Assembly: GCF_001667265.1 (NCBI RefSeq)
Contig: NZ_LZHW01000028.1
Location: 29,879-93,878 of the forward strand
Length of the DNA: 64,000 nt
Direction: 5' to 3'
From: Mycobacterium sp. ACS4331
Lineage (GTDB): Bacteria > Actinomycetota > Actinomycetes > Mycobacteriales > Mycobacteriaceae
The notes under the pieces were generated by a model that did no database searches, was not told where the DNA came from, and saw only the letters and a list, made by a program, of their open reading frames with translations. Each line of letters opens with the position of its first letter. The first letter of the stretch is position 1. The translations under genes and the position numbers were made by a program. Positions 27,778 through 38,119 of the stretch are shown piece after piece.

Positions 27778-28229
27778 CCCGCCTCCACCACGGCTTTGAT
27801 GCGGTTGAGGGTCTTGGTCATATCGCGACGGTTCCGGCGCGTGCGCAGCTGTCCGCCGAACAGTCCGAACAGCGTGCTGAACAGCGACTCGTTCATGCGG
27901 AACGATTCGGTGACGTCGGTGCCGTCGCCTGCGGGAACCAACTGGTAGCGCCAGTTGTTGACGGGGCGGTCACCGAGGAGCACTTCAAAACCGAAGTCCC
28001 GCCCCGGTTCACAGGACGTCACACGACAGGTCGTCCAGTAGACCGGACCGATCTCGTTGCGCCGCACATGCCCCCGGAACTTCGCCCCGAGCGCCGGTCC
28101 GGTGGCGCCGTCGAGCCATTCGGCTTCGAACGTCTCGGGCGAGAACTTACCGGTGTTGCGCACGTCGGCGATCAGTTCCCAGATCTTGTCGGCGGGTGCG
28201 TCCATGTGCACCGTCACAGATGCCTGCAT
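27774..28229 (-). CDS. SRPBCC (START/Bet v1-like) family protein
   Basis: This 151-aa protein starts MQASVTVHMDAPADKIWELI, the typical first strand and helix of polyketide-cyclase-like SRPBCC proteins. The long C-terminal helix is LTRRxRR-like (QLRTRRNRRDMTKTLNRIK). The fold binds hydrophobic ligands in a deep pocket, and no catalytic role can be named. ATG 28229 is preceded by GAGAGGGCC. It starts 16 nt after the maltokinase stop on the same strand and is probably the last gene of that transcript. Confidence 0.82.
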   Translation of the reverse strand: MQASVTVHMDAPADKIWELIADVRNTGKFSPETFEAEWLDGATGPALGAKFRGHVRRNEIGPVYWTTCRVTSCEPGRDFGFEVLLGDRPVNNWRYQLVPAGDGTDVTESFRMNESLFSTLFGLFGGQLRTRRNRRDMTKTLNRIKAVVEAG

Positions 28230-28245
28230 TGAATGGCCCTCTCGT

Positions 28246-29553
28246 TCAGTCCACCAGGGAGGAGATCGATCGCAGCGGAATGGGCAGCCAGTCTGGACGA
28301 TAGCGCGCTTCATAGGCCGCTTCATAGACTGCCTTGTCCAATTCATACGCGATCAGCACCCGCTCGGAGTCCCTCGGATCCGCGCCCGCGACCTCGGCGT
28401 AGCCGTCGCAGAATGCTGCGCGATTGGCGGCGCTGAACGCCACCGCCGCGTCCTGATGCTGCCCGTCGGTCCCGACGAGCGGCTGAAACGCCGCGTACTC
28501 GTAGGACCTCAGCATCCCGGACACGTCCCGCAGCGGGGAGTCGGGCCTGCGTCGCTCGGCGAGCGGCGCTCCGGGCTCGCCCTCGAAGTCGATCACCAAC
28601 CAGTCTCGCGGCGTGCGCAACACCTGCCCCAGGTGCAGGTCCCCGTGCACGCGTTGCACGGTGATGGGCTCTGCGGCAAGCGATCTGAATCTCTGCTCGA
28701 TCTTCCCGGCAAGCGGTTCAAGCTCCGGAACCTGACTGCTTGCGGCACCGAGCCGGGCCAGCGCGACGTCAACCGGGTAGTGCCCTCGGGCGGTGCCCAA
28801 CTCCGCTGCCAACGCCGCGTGCACCGACGCGACGGCACGGCCGAGCTGTCGCGACTGCTCGGTGAAGTCGCCGCCCGGTTGTCCGCTGTAGTGACTGCGG
28901 GCCGCCGCCGTCGCCAGCGCCCAACCCTCGGACGCCCCTTCGGCGAACGCCGTCACCATGCCCAGCGGGCAGGGCCTGTCGTCCCACGTGGTGTCGAACG
29001 ACGCCAGCAGGCGGGCCACGTTGTGATTGCCCGCCCGGCCGAGCACTCGGTTGAGTTCGATGTCGGGGTTGACACCGGTGTGCACGCGACGGAACACCTT
29101 CAGGATCGCCTCGGTGCCGAACACCACACTGGTGTTGCTCTGCTCAGCACTGGACACGCGGGGCGTGACACCGTCGCCGGGCAGCCTCACATTGGGTTCG
29201 GCGGTGAACACCACCCGGCCACGCACCGCCGATGCCGCGCACAGCTGCATCAGCAGCGAGGCCGATTCCGGATCGTGCAGCGCGTCGTGACCGATGCGCC
29301 CGCCAGCGGCGCCGATGACGGCAGGGCCGGGAACTCCGTCGATCACCTCGTCCGCCCACCGCACGACGACCTGATAACGCTCCGGCGCTCCCTGCGCATA
29401 CGTGACGTCGACGAGGATGAGATCCAGATCCTCGGCCAGCGCGGTGATCTCAACGGCTTTCGCTGCCGTCAACCTCCGGTTGCGCCCGGCGTACCAACGT
29501 TGATGGGGTAACCAGTCAGCGAACAGCAGGTCCATCGGAATCACGTCATCCAT
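28246..29553 (-). CDS. mak: Maltokinase-like protein (Mak/Pep2 family), not beside treS
   Basis: About 435 aa. [14 protein letters not shown] near the N-terminus, [38 protein letters not shown] (catalytic loop) and [16 protein letters not shown] (metal-binding Asp) match mycobacterial maltokinase closely. The C-terminus WLPIPLRSI is also conserved. Mak phosphorylates maltose to maltose 1-phosphate for GlgE-dependent alpha-glucan synthesis. Normally mak adjoins or is fused to treS. Here the upstream neighbour is an ABC importer and downstream is an SRPBCC gene, so this may be a second copy. Starts at 29571 (GTG), 29553 and 29535 are possible; none has a clear ribosome site. Confidence 0.85.
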   Translation of the reverse strand: MDDVIPMDLLFADWLPHQRWYAGRNRRLTAAKAVEITALAEDLDLILVDVTYAQGAPERYQVVVRWADEVIDGVPGPAVIGAAGGRIGHDALHDPESASLLMQLCAASAVRGRVVFTAEPNVRLPGDGVTPRVSSAEQSNTSVVFGTEAILKVFRRVHTGVNPDIELNRVLGRAGNHNVARLLASFDTTWDDRPCPLGMVTAFAEGASEGWALATAAARSHYSGQPGGDFTEQSRQLGRAVASVHAALAAELGTARGHYPVDVALARLGAASSQVPELEPLAGKIEQRFRSLAAEPITVQRVHGDLHLGQVLRTPRDWLVIDFEGEPGAPLAERRRPDSPLRDVSGMLRSYEYAAFQPLVGTDGQHQDAAVAFSAANRAAFCDGYAEVAGADPRDSERVLIAYELDKAVYEAAYEARYRPDWLPIPLRSISSLVD

Positions 29554-29652
29554 CGGTCTGGGCTTACCCACGCATGCGGGCCCTCAATCGTAGGGCGTCC
29601 CGTCGCCCGTCGCGCGCGCCCCAGTCCGGCTCGGCGCCGCCGAACGCGAAGA

Positions 29653-30729
29653 TCAGGGAGCTGATCTCCGGGCTCGGCGAGTGGGGCCGGCGACGACGAG
29701 CACAGGTGCCGGATCGATCCGCAGGCGCACCCTCATCCCGGTGGCGAGCCGTCTCGCCCGCACTCCCGAGGTTTGGGCGATCAGCCGGACACCGCCGCGC
29801 AGTTGAAGTTTCACGCGCGAGATGGGTCCGAGGAAGGCGATCTCGACCACCATCGCATCCCCCTCCGGATCCGGGGTCACGTCAATGGCTTCGGGGCGCA
29901 CAAGCGCGGTTCCCGGGCCCGACACCGACCCGGGCAGGGCGGGAACGACGGCGCCGAGGACCTTCACCGCGCCGTTGGCCGCGCGTGCTGGGATGCGATT
30001 GCTCAAGCCGACGAAGTCGGCGACGAACGGTGTCGCGGGGGCCGCGTACAGGTCGACCGGAGCGGCGATCTGCTCGAGCCTGCCCCGGTTCATCACGCCG
30101 ACACGGTCCGCGATCGCCAGGGCCTCCTCCTGGTCGTGCGTCACGAACAGGGTCGTCGTCCCCACCTCCGACTGCACCCGCCGGATCTCGTCGCGAAGTT
30201 GTACGCGCACCTTGGCGTCCAGGGCGGACAACGGCTCGTCCAGCAGGAGCACCTGCGGCTCGATGGCCAGGGCACGCGCCAACGCCACCCGCTGCTGCTG
30301 GCCGCCCGACAGCTCGCTGGCGTACTTGTCCCGGTGCGCGGACAATCCGACCAGGTCGAGCATTTCGGCCGCGCGCGCGTCTCGCTTGGCCTTGGCCGCA
30401 CCCCGCACCTTCAACCCGAACGCGACGTTGTCGAGGACGGTCAGATGCGGGAACAGGCTGTAGGCCTGGAACACCATGCCCATGTCACGTCGGTTGGGCG
30501 GCGTGGCGGTGACGTCCTGGCCCCCGACCGCGACGCGCCCGGACGTCGGTTCATCAAGGCCGGCCAGAATCCGCAGTGCCGTGGTCTTACCGCATCCCGA
30601 CGGTCCCAACAGCGCAACCAACTCGCCCGGTTCCAGCCGCAGCGTGAGGCCGTCGAGAGCCTTCACGGTGCCGAACACCCGGCTCAGGTTCACCAGGTCG
30701 ACGGCGACTCCGGCGCGGCGCGGGCTCAT
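29653..30729 (-). CDS. ABC transporter ATP-binding protein (PotA/FbpC-like)
   Basis: This 358-aa protein has Walker A GPSGCGKTT near residue 42, a Q-loop in VFQAYSLFPHL, signature LSGGQQQR, Walker B LLLDEPLSALD and switch histidine in FVTHDQEE. A C-terminal TOBE-type domain follows, as in CUT1/PotA-like importers. With the two permeases and the lipoprotein it completes one importer for iron, polyamine, phosphonate or a similar small solute. The ATG overlaps the permease stop. The maltokinase start lies 99 nt downstream. Confidence 0.93.
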   Translation of the reverse strand: MSPRRAGVAVDLVNLSRVFGTVKALDGLTLRLEPGELVALLGPSGCGKTTALRILAGLDEPTSGRVAVGGQDVTATPPNRRDMGMVFQAYSLFPHLTVLDNVAFGLKVRGAAKAKRDARAAEMLDLVGLSAHRDKYASELSGGQQQRVALARALAIEPQVLLLDEPLSALDAKVRVQLRDEIRRVQSEVGTTTLFVTHDQEEALAIADRVGVMNRGRLEQIAAPVDLYAAPATPFVADFVGLSNRIPARAANGAVKVLGAVVPALPGSVSGPGTALVRPEAIDVTPDPEGDAMVVEIAFLGPISRVKLQLRGGVRLIAQTSGVRARRLATGMRVRLRIDPAPVLVVAGPTRRARRSAP

Positions 30730-31553
30730 CGCGGCACTCCCATGGGCAGGTCGGCGTCCTCCTGGGCGTCAACGTCGCGGCCGCGTCGCAACCACTTGGT
30801 GAGCAGCGACAGGGCCAGGAGCAGAACGAAGCCGAACAGCAGCACCGCCAGTGAGGCCGCCACCGAGGTGGGTCCGTCGCTCTTGCTGATGGCCACGATC
30901 TGCACCTGCAGGGTCTGGAAGCCCGACAGCGACGCGATGGTGTACTCGCCGAGCACGACCGCGATGGAGATGAAGGCCGCCGAAACCACACCGGAGAGGA
31001 TATTCGGCACCACGACGCGCAGGACCGTGGTGGGCCACCCCGCCCCCAGTGAGCGGGCGGCCTCCGACAGTGTCTGCAGGTCGATCGACGACAGTGCGGC
31101 ATCCAGTGCGCGGTACGCGAAGGGCAGCACCACGATGACGTAGATGAAGGTCAAGGTCAGCGCGGACTCGCCGAGCAGGTAGTTCACCCACAGGTACACG
31201 TTGCGCAGCCCCACCACGATCACCAGTGCGGGAATGGTCAACGGCAGCAGGCACAGGAAGTCGATCAGCCCTTTGGCCCACGGCGCGCGCAACCGCACCC
31301 AGATCATCGTCGGCAGAAGGATCAGCAGCATGACCACCACGGTCAGCACCGACAAGAGCAGCGAGACGACGATCGCCGAGTACAACGCATCGTCGGCAAC
31401 CAGGTTCGTCCACGCTGTGAGCGTGCGGCCCTCACCACGCAGATTCCGCGTGGAGAAGTCAGCCATCGCGTAGAGCGGAAAGAAGAAGAACAGGGCGAAT
31501 GCCGCCACCAGCACGGCTCGAAACACCGTGAAGCCCTGGATCTTCGGCTTCAT
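30726..31553 (-). CDS. ABC transporter permease, second subunit
   Basis: This 275-aa protein has six predicted helices and the EAA loop LSEAARSLGAGWPTTVLRVV, typical of binding-protein-dependent permeases (PotC/ThiP-like). ATG 31553 overlaps the preceding permease stop (ATGA). The open frame runs back to 31976, but that part lies inside the other permease. It is the third gene in the order lipoprotein, permease, permease, ATPase. Confidence 0.92.
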   Translation of the reverse strand: MKPKIQGFTVFRAVLVAAFALFFFFPLYAMADFSTRNLRGEGRTLTAWTNLVADDALYSAIVVSLLLSVLTVVVMLLILLPTMIWVRLRAPWAKGLIDFLCLLPLTIPALVIVVGLRNVYLWVNYLLGESALTLTFIYVIVVLPFAYRALDAALSSIDLQTLSEAARSLGAGWPTTVLRVVVPNILSGVVSAAFISIAVVLGEYTIASLSGFQTLQVQIVAISKSDGPTSVAASLAVLLFGFVLLLALSLLTKWLRRGRDVDAQEDADLPMGVPR

Positions 31554-32422
31554 TGCAGCCACCTCGCGGTCCGCCGCGTCAGCACGTGATAGCCGGTCAT
31601 GACCAGCGCGACGACGACGATCATCTGCAGCGCGAGCGCGTAGGCGAAGCCCTCCTGCCCCAGGACGACCTCGCTGGTGAGCGCCGACCTGATCAACAGC
31701 GGCACGATCGGGCTGCCCTGGCTGACCAGGGCAGCCGCGGTGGCGTACGCCGCAAAGGCGTTGGCGAACAGCAGCAGCATCGACCCGAAGAACGCCGGCG
31801 CCAACAGCGGGAAACCAACTTCCCGCCAGTACTGCCACGGGCTGGCGCCCAGGCTGACGGCCGCCTCGCGCCACTGTGCGCGAAGGCCTTCGAGCGCGGG
31901 CAGAAAGACGATGACCATGAGTGGGATCTGAAAGTAGGTGTACACCAGGATCAGACCGGGCAGGCTGTACAGCCATCCGTCACCGGCCAGGTCCAATCCC
32001 AGGTGCTCGGCGGCCCACACCGTCAGGACGCCGTTGAGACCGATCGTGGCCAGGAACGCGAAGGCCAGAGCGACGCCACCGAATTGAGCCAGCACGCTGG
32101 ACAGCGCCAGGACCACCCGCCGCAGAGTCGACTCGGCGGGTCTGCCCACGAACAGTCCGGCCAACGCGGCGCCGAAGACGGCCCCGATCACGGCGGTGGC
32201 GGCGGACAGAACGATGCTGCGCCACAGCGCCGTCAGTGCCGTCGCCGAGAAGAGCGCACCGACACGATCGAACGTGAAGGCGCCGTCGAGGTAGAACGCG
32301 TGGATGATCACCGTCACGGTGGGGATGATCAGGAAGATCCCGACGAACACCAGAAACGGCAGCAGCACCAACGCGTCCCGCAGTCGTCGCGCGACCCTCG
32401 GGGCGTCGACGACGTCAGCCAA
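31550..32422 (-). CDS. ABC transporter permease, first subunit
   Basis: This 290-aa polytopic protein has the EAA-type loop WREAAVSLGASPWQYWREVG between helices, as in PotB-like permeases. The start appears to be TTG 32422, which overlaps the solute-binding gene by 8 nt and has an AAGG before it; this rare start is forced by the overlap. It forms the channel with the second permease. Coupled translation with both neighbours indicates one complex. Confidence 0.9.
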   Translation of the reverse strand: MADVVDAPRVARRLRDALVLLPFLVFVGIFLIIPTVTVIIHAFYLDGAFTFDRVGALFSATALTALWRSIVLSAATAVIGAVFGAALAGLFVGRPAESTLRRVVLALSSVLAQFGGVALAFAFLATIGLNGVLTVWAAEHLGLDLAGDGWLYSLPGLILVYTYFQIPLMVIVFLPALEGLRAQWREAAVSLGASPWQYWREVGFPLLAPAFFGSMLLLFANAFAAYATAAALVSQGSPIVPLLIRSALTSEVVLGQEGFAYALALQMIVVVALVMTGYHVLTRRTARWLQ

Positions 32423-33533
32423 TTGCCTTGGCCCAGTTCTCCGCCAGGTACTTCGCCGCGATGTCGGTCTGCTCCTTGGTCGGCACCGTGACCGGACCGT
32501 CGATGGCGGGCAACCGGTCGAACACCTTGGGGTCGAACGTGGTGGCGTGGATCATCGCGTCCGCGCGCACTGGCCGAACTCCGCTGGCCGCGAACAGATT
32601 CTGCCCCTCGTCGCTGAAGAGGAACTCCTGCCACAGCCGCGCGGCCGCGGGATGGGGAGCGTCGGCGTTGATCGCCTGGTGGTAGTAACCCGCCACCGCG
32701 GCGTCGTTGGGCACGAAGATGCGCCAGGTCGGCTTCTTCTCGCTGACGGCACCGTTGAGGTAGTTCCAGTCGATGACGACCGGGGTCTGTCCGGATTCGA
32801 TGGTCGCCGGCGTCGGGTCGACCGGCAGGAAGTTACCGATCTGCTTGAGCTTGCTGAAGAACTCGACACCGGGGGCGATGTCGTCCGCGGATCCCCCCTG
32901 TGACAGAGCCACCATCAGGACGCCGGAGAATGCCGCACCGGCCTGGGTGGGATCGCCGTTGAGGGTGACCTTGCCTTTGAACGCCGGATCGAGGAGGTCG
33001 TCGATCGCGGTGATCTCGGGAAGCACCGCCGAGTCGTACCCGATCGACATGTATCCGCCGTAGTCGTTGACCCACCGGCCGTCGGGGTCCTTCATTCCGG
33101 CGGGGATCTGGTCGAAATGCGTCACCTTGTAGGGCGCGAACATCGACGTGTTGGCCAACGCGACCGCCTGGCCCAGATCGAAGACGTCAGGAGCGGTGCT
33201 CTTGCCCTTCTGCTGAGTCGCCGCGTTGATCTCCTCCTGCGACGAAGCCTCCGGCTGGGTCGAATTCACCTTGATGCCGTACTTGTCGCTGAACGCCTTG
33301 ATGATGGCGCCGTAGTTGGCCCAATCCGGCGGGAGGGCGATGACATTGAGCTCACCCTCGGCCTGGGCCGCCTCGATCAGCTTCTCCATACCGCCGAAGT
33401 CCGCCGCCGAGGTCGCCTCCGATGCGCCACCGTCGTCGGCCCTGCGCTCAGGGGGCGCACAGGAGGCCAGCCCCAGCGTCAGCACAGAGGCCGCCGTCGC
33501 GGCGAATGCGCCGAGGTGCCGAGATGTCGTCAT
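32415..33533 (-). CDS. ABC transporter solute-binding lipoprotein (AfuA/PotD-like)
   Basis: This 372-aa protein has a lipobox LASC with acylated Cys25, so it is exported and anchored to the membrane. The mature domain matches extracellular solute-binding family 6/8, which bind iron, polyamines, thiamine or aminoethylphosphonate. The ligand pocket cannot be read with certainty. ATG 33533 is chosen because it places a short basic N-region before the hydrophobic helix; GGAAGG lies upstream. It is the first gene of the four-gene importer operon. Confidence 0.92.
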   Translation of the reverse strand: MTTSRHLGAFAATAASVLTLGLASCAPPERRADDGGASEATSAADFGGMEKLIEAAQAEGELNVIALPPDWANYGAIIKAFSDKYGIKVNSTQPEASSQEEINAATQQKGKSTAPDVFDLGQAVALANTSMFAPYKVTHFDQIPAGMKDPDGRWVNDYGGYMSIGYDSAVLPEITAIDDLLDPAFKGKVTLNGDPTQAGAAFSGVLMVALSQGGSADDIAPGVEFFSKLKQIGNFLPVDPTPATIESGQTPVVIDWNYLNGAVSEKKPTWRIFVPNDAAVAGYYHQAINADAPHPAAARLWQEFLFSDEGQNLFAASGVRPVRADAMIHATTFDPKVFDRLPAIDGPVTVPTKEQTDIAAKYLAENWAKAIG

Positions 33534-33645
33534 GACCCAAACCTTCCGAGGAGCACGAGACCGGGTGGTGTCGCGGGGTTGTCCACTGCTTGAACTGAAA
33601 CCGACATGTTCCCTACAAAGGCTCCGCAGCACAAGACAACGGGGC

Positions 33646-33692
33646 CCAGACACGAAATCCCCCAACTGTGCGTTGGGGGATTTCGCGTCTGG
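33646..33692. terminator. Long hairpin between antigen 85 gene 2 and the ABC operon
   Basis: A 21-bp stem with one mismatch and a 5-nt loop (arms 33646-33666 and 33672-33692) contains CCCCCAAC paired to GTTGGGGG. It lies 11 nt beyond the mycolyltransferase stop on the minus strand. It probably ends that transcript before the ABC operon promoter. The T-run is weak. Confidence 0.7.
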
Positions 33693-33703
33693 TCTGCCGT
33701 CGA

Positions 33704-34834
<1,131 letters not shown>

Positions 34835-34935
34835 CTACAGGGCGACTCCTCGATTCGATAGTCGAAAGTGCCCAGTTCGAAGCGCGTCGCCGCGCGTTCG
34901 AGGCCACCGGCCGTGACATTCACAGGCCGGGCGGT

Positions 34936-34941
34936 TAGCGT
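34936..34941 (+). promoter_or_regulatory. -10 element of a probable leaderless promoter
   Basis: TAGCGT matches TANNNT and ends 6 nt before the ATG of the TetR gene at 34948; no ribosome site is present. Confidence 0.5.
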
Positions 34942-34947
34942 GGCCGG

Positions 34948-35577
34948 ATGCCCCGACCTGCGCAAACAGCCCGAAGCGAACGCACGCGGGAGGCGTTGCG
35001 GCAGGCCGCACTGGTGCGGTTCATGGCCCAGGGTGTCGAAGAGACGTCCGCCGAGCAGATCGCGGCCGACGCCGGAGTTTCGCTGCGGACGTTCTATCGG
35101 CATTTCGACTCGAAACACGATCTGCATTTCGTCGGCTACGACGCCGGACTGCAATGGTTCCGCACCGCACTGCTGGCACGACCCGCCGACGAGCCGGTGA
35201 TGGATTCGGTACAGGCCGCCATTCACGCATTTCCGTTCGACGACGAGGCGGTCAGAAAGATCGCGGAACTGCGCACTGCCGAAGTGGACCCCAATCGCAT
35301 CGTTCGTCACATTCGGCAGGTGGAGGCCGAATTCGCGGAGGTCGTCGAGGCCCGCCTGACTCGCACCCACGCTGCGACGTTCGAGCAGGTGGCAGACGCC
35401 AAGCTGCACATCACCGTGGCCGCGCGCTGCATCGCCGCCGCGGTCTTCGGCGCGATGGAGGTGTGGATGCTGCAGAGCGGCCCCGGCGCCCCATCCCTCG
35501 ACGAATTGTCCCGGATGTGCCAGACCGCCGTGACATCTCTGGAAACCGGCATCCTGGCGCCCCTTGTTTTGTCATAA
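34948..35577 (+). CDS. TetR family transcriptional regulator
   Basis: This 209-aa protein has the helix-turn-helix AADAGVSLRTFYRHFDSKHDL at about residues 40-60. The C-terminal domain has many buried aromatics and would bind a small ligand. A perfect palindrome (GTTTTGTCA and TGACAAAAC arms) overlaps its stop and precedes the FAD oxidoreductase gene, so that gene is the obvious target. A leaderless start is indicated by the TANNNT box upstream. Confidence 0.9.
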   Translation: MPRPAQTARSERTREALRQAALVRFMAQGVEETSAEQIAADAGVSLRTFYRHFDSKHDLHFVGYDAGLQWFRTALLARPADEPVMDSVQAAIHAFPFDDEAVRKIAELRTAEVDPNRIVRHIRQVEAEFAEVVEARLTRTHAATFEQVADAKLHITVAARCIAAAVFGAMEVWMLQSGPGAPSLDELSRMCQTAVTSLETGILAPLVLS

Positions 35578-35587
35578 TTGACAAAAC
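35566..35587. promoter_or_regulatory. 9-bp perfect inverted repeat, candidate TetR operator
   Basis: GTTTTGTCA (35566-35574) and TGACAAAAC (35579-35587) are perfect inverted repeats separated by TAAT. The site overlaps the TetR stop codon and lies 21 nt before the oxidoreductase start. Such size and symmetry fit a TetR dimer site. Confidence 0.55.
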
Positions 35588-35608
35588 CTGCGCGTGGAGG
35601 GGTGGACC

Positions 35609-37192
35609 GTGTCCGAACAGCACTCGGATTTCGACGCGATCGTCATCGGCGCGGGACACAACGGCCTGACCGCGGCCACGCTGCTCGCGCAGTCCGGCCG
35701 CCGCACCGTCTGCCTGGACGCCAAGCTGTACGCCGGCGGCATGGCCTCCACGGTCGAACTCTTCGACGGCTATCAGTTCGAGATCGCCGGCTCTCTGCAG
35801 TTCCCCACGTCGTTGGCGGTGAGCCGCGAGTTGGGCCTGGACACCCTGCCCACAGTCGATCTTGACGTGATGTCCGTGTCGCTGCGCGGCGTCGGCGACG
35901 ATCCCGTCATCTACTACACGGACCCGGTCAAGCTCCTCACCCACCTCAACGACGTGCACGGTGCGGACGCCGTCAACGGCATGGCCGGCCTGATGGCCTG
36001 GAGCCTGGCACCCACGCGCGCACTCGGACGCTTCGATGCGGGTCAGGCACCCAAGACCTTCGACGAGATGTTCGCCTGTGCGGGCAACGCCCACGAGCGC
36101 TCGGCGATCAACGACCTGCTGTTCGCCTCGGTCACCGACGTGCTGGATCGGCACTTCCCGGACAAGGAGAAGCACGGCGCGCTGCGTGGAATGTTGGCGT
36201 TCCTCGCGGTCAACACCACCTATCGCGGCCCCGCCGTCCCGGCCACCGCGGCCGCCCTGGCGTATGGCCTGGCGGTGCCCGACGAGAACGCGGCGCTGAT
36301 GAAGAAGTTGCGCGGCGGCATCGGGGCGCTCACCATGCATCTGCGGCAACTCTTCGAGGACGCGGGCGGGCAGTTGCGGCTGCGCAATCGGGTCGACGAG
36401 ATCCTGGTGCGCGAGGGCCGGATCACCGGTGTCCGGACCGAGCACGGCGAGGTCCTGTCCGCGCCGGTGGTGATCTCGAGCCTGGCTCCGGACCTGACGG
36501 TGAACACCCTGGTGGACTCCGGGGCCGTCGCACCGGAGGTGCGGGAGCGCTTCACCCGCATCGACCACCGCGGCAGCTATCTGCAGATGCATTTCGCGCT
36601 CGAGGAGATCCCCCGGTTCGCAGAACCCTACGAGCTCCTCAACGATCCCGAAATGCAGTCCGCCATAGGCCTGTTCAGCACCCCGGAGGAACTGCAGCAG
36701 CAGTGGGAGGACAGCAGGCGCGGGATCGTGCCCGCCGATCCCGCGATCGCACTGCAGATTCCGTCGGTGCACGACCCCGACCTGGCACCCGCGGGCCGGC
36801 ACGCGGCCTCGGCGTTCTCGCTGTGGTTCCCCATCGAGGAACACGACGCCAGCTACGGACAGTTGAAGGCCGAGATGGGACAGCGGGTGATCGACAAGAT
36901 CAGCCGTATCGCGCCCAACTTCGAGAAGTCGATCATCCGGCACACCACATTCACTCCAAAGCACATGGGCACGATGTTCGGCGCCCCCGGCGGCGACTAC
37001 TGCCACGGCCTTCTGCATTCCGATCAGATCGGGCCGAACCGGCCCGGACCCACCGGATTCCTCGATCAACCGCTCGGGGTGGCGGGCCTCTACCTCGGCG
37101 GCGCCGGGTGCCACGGCGGGCCAGGCATCACCTTCATCCCCGGGTACAACGCCGGCCGGGCCGCCGTCGAGGCGGACCAGCCGTCGGGGTGA
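35609..37192 (+). CDS. FAD-dependent oxidoreductase, CrtI/phytoene-desaturase-like
   Basis: This 527-aa protein opens with the Rossmann motif IVIGAGHNGLTAATLL and C-terminal LYLGGAGCHGGPGITFIPGYNAGR, which fit the amine-oxidase/phytoene-desaturase family. Such enzymes dehydrogenate isoprenoids, but the actinobacterial subgroup is often of unknown substrate. GTG 35609 is preferred over 35594 because GGAGGGGTGGACC precedes it. It probably forms a pair with the TetR upstream through the palindrome. A HugZ-like gene follows after 14 nt. Confidence 0.87.
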   Translation: MSEQHSDFDAIVIGAGHNGLTAATLLAQSGRRTVCLDAKLYAGGMASTVELFDGYQFEIAGSLQFPTSLAVSRELGLDTLPTVDLDVMSVSLRGVGDDPVIYYTDPVKLLTHLNDVHGADAVNGMAGLMAWSLAPTRALGRFDAGQAPKTFDEMFACAGNAHERSAINDLLFASVTDVLDRHFPDKEKHGALRGMLAFLAVNTTYRGPAVPATAAALAYGLAVPDENAALMKKLRGGIGALTMHLRQLFEDAGGQLRLRNRVDEILVREGRITGVRTEHGEVLSAPVVISSLAPDLTVNTLVDSGAVAPEVRERFTRIDHRGSYLQMHFALEEIPRFAEPYELLNDPEMQSAIGLFSTPEELQQQWEDSRRGIVPADPAIALQIPSVHDPDLAPAGRHAASAFSLWFPIEEHDASYGQLKAEMGQRVIDKISRIAPNFEKSIIRHTTFTPKHMGTMFGAPGGDYCHGLLHSDQIGPNRPGPTGFLDQPLGVAGLYLGGAGCHGGPGITFIPGYNAGRAAVEADQPSG

Positions 37193-37194
37193 CG

Positions 37195-37200
37195 TATCGT
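37195..37200 (+). promoter_or_regulatory. -10 element of a probable leaderless promoter
   Basis: TATCGT matches TANNNT and ends 6 nt before ATG 37207, directly after the stop of the FAD oxidoreductase. Confidence 0.45.
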
Positions 37201-37206
37201 GCGGCC

Positions 37207-38010
37207 ATGGCCACTCGCGACCACGGCGACCCCGGCGACGCGCCGTCCGTTCCGCCACCGCTGACCCCCATCGCCAACGCGACGCGCCCGTCGGCGGCCG
37301 AGGAGGCCCGCACCATCGTCGCCTCCACCAACACCGGGACGCTCGCGAGCCTCACCGGCTCGGGTGACCCGTGGGCGTCCTTCATCACCTACGGCCTGCT
37401 GGACGGTGCGCCAGTGCTGTGCGTGTCGAATATGGCCGAGCACGGTCGCAACCTCGCGGGTGACCCGCGCGCGAGCATCGCGATCGTGGCCGCCGCCACC
37501 GAATCAGACCCGCTGGCCAACGCGCGGGTGACACTGGCCGGTGTCGTCGAGAGACCCACCGGCGCAGAACGGGACGCGGCACGCGACGCCCACATCGCCG
37601 CCGTCCCCGCCGCCAAGTACTACGTCGACTACAGCGATTTCGCCCTCTGGGTGCTGCGGGTGCAGCGCGTGCGGTGGGTCGGCGGCTACGGTCGAATGGA
37701 TTCGGCTGCCGGAGAGGATTATTCGCTGGCCGAACCGGACCCTGTCGCACCATACGCCGGTGGTGCCATCGCGCACCTGAACGCCGACCACGCCGATTCC
37801 CTGGCGCTCATCGCGCGGGTCCTGGGCGGCTACCCTGACACCGACACCGCGGTCTGCACGGGTGCCGACCGCTACGGTCTGGATCTCAAGGTCACCACTG
37901 CGCGCGGAGTGGCCTACACCAGGATCGGCTATCCGGGTCCGTTGCACGCTCCCGACGAAATGCGATCGGCAACAGTGGATCTGGTGAAGCTGGCCCGCGC
38001 GGCGAGTTAG
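37207..38010 (+). CDS. HugZ-like protein: PPOX-fold domain plus DUF2470
   Basis: This 267-aa protein has an N-terminal split-barrel flavin-binding domain (GTLASLTGSGDPWASFITYG, NMAEHGRNL, RVTLAGVVERP). It ends with DUF2470 (AHLNADHADSLALIARVLGG). This two-domain layout is that of heme-degrading HugZ and related proteins. It could bind heme, FMN or F420; heme use is not shown. ATG 37207 has a TANNNT box 6 nt upstream, which suggests its own leaderless transcript in addition to read-through from the oxidoreductase. Confidence 0.85.
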   Translation: MATRDHGDPGDAPSVPPPLTPIANATRPSAAEEARTIVASTNTGTLASLTGSGDPWASFITYGLLDGAPVLCVSNMAEHGRNLAGDPRASIAIVAAATESDPLANARVTLAGVVERPTGAERDAARDAHIAAVPAAKYYVDYSDFALWVLRVQRVRWVGGYGRMDSAAGEDYSLAEPDPVAPYAGGAIAHLNADHADSLALIARVLGGYPDTDTAVCTGADRYGLDLKVTTARGVAYTRIGYPGPLHAPDEMRSATVDLVKLARAAS

Positions 38011-38119
38011 TTTCGAACCTTTGGGGATGGTTTGCGACACCGGCTGGCGATCACCCTCGTCAGCTGCCTCGACCCGAACCACTTGGGCTCGGTGGCGCGC
38101 TGCGACACGCCGCGAACCG

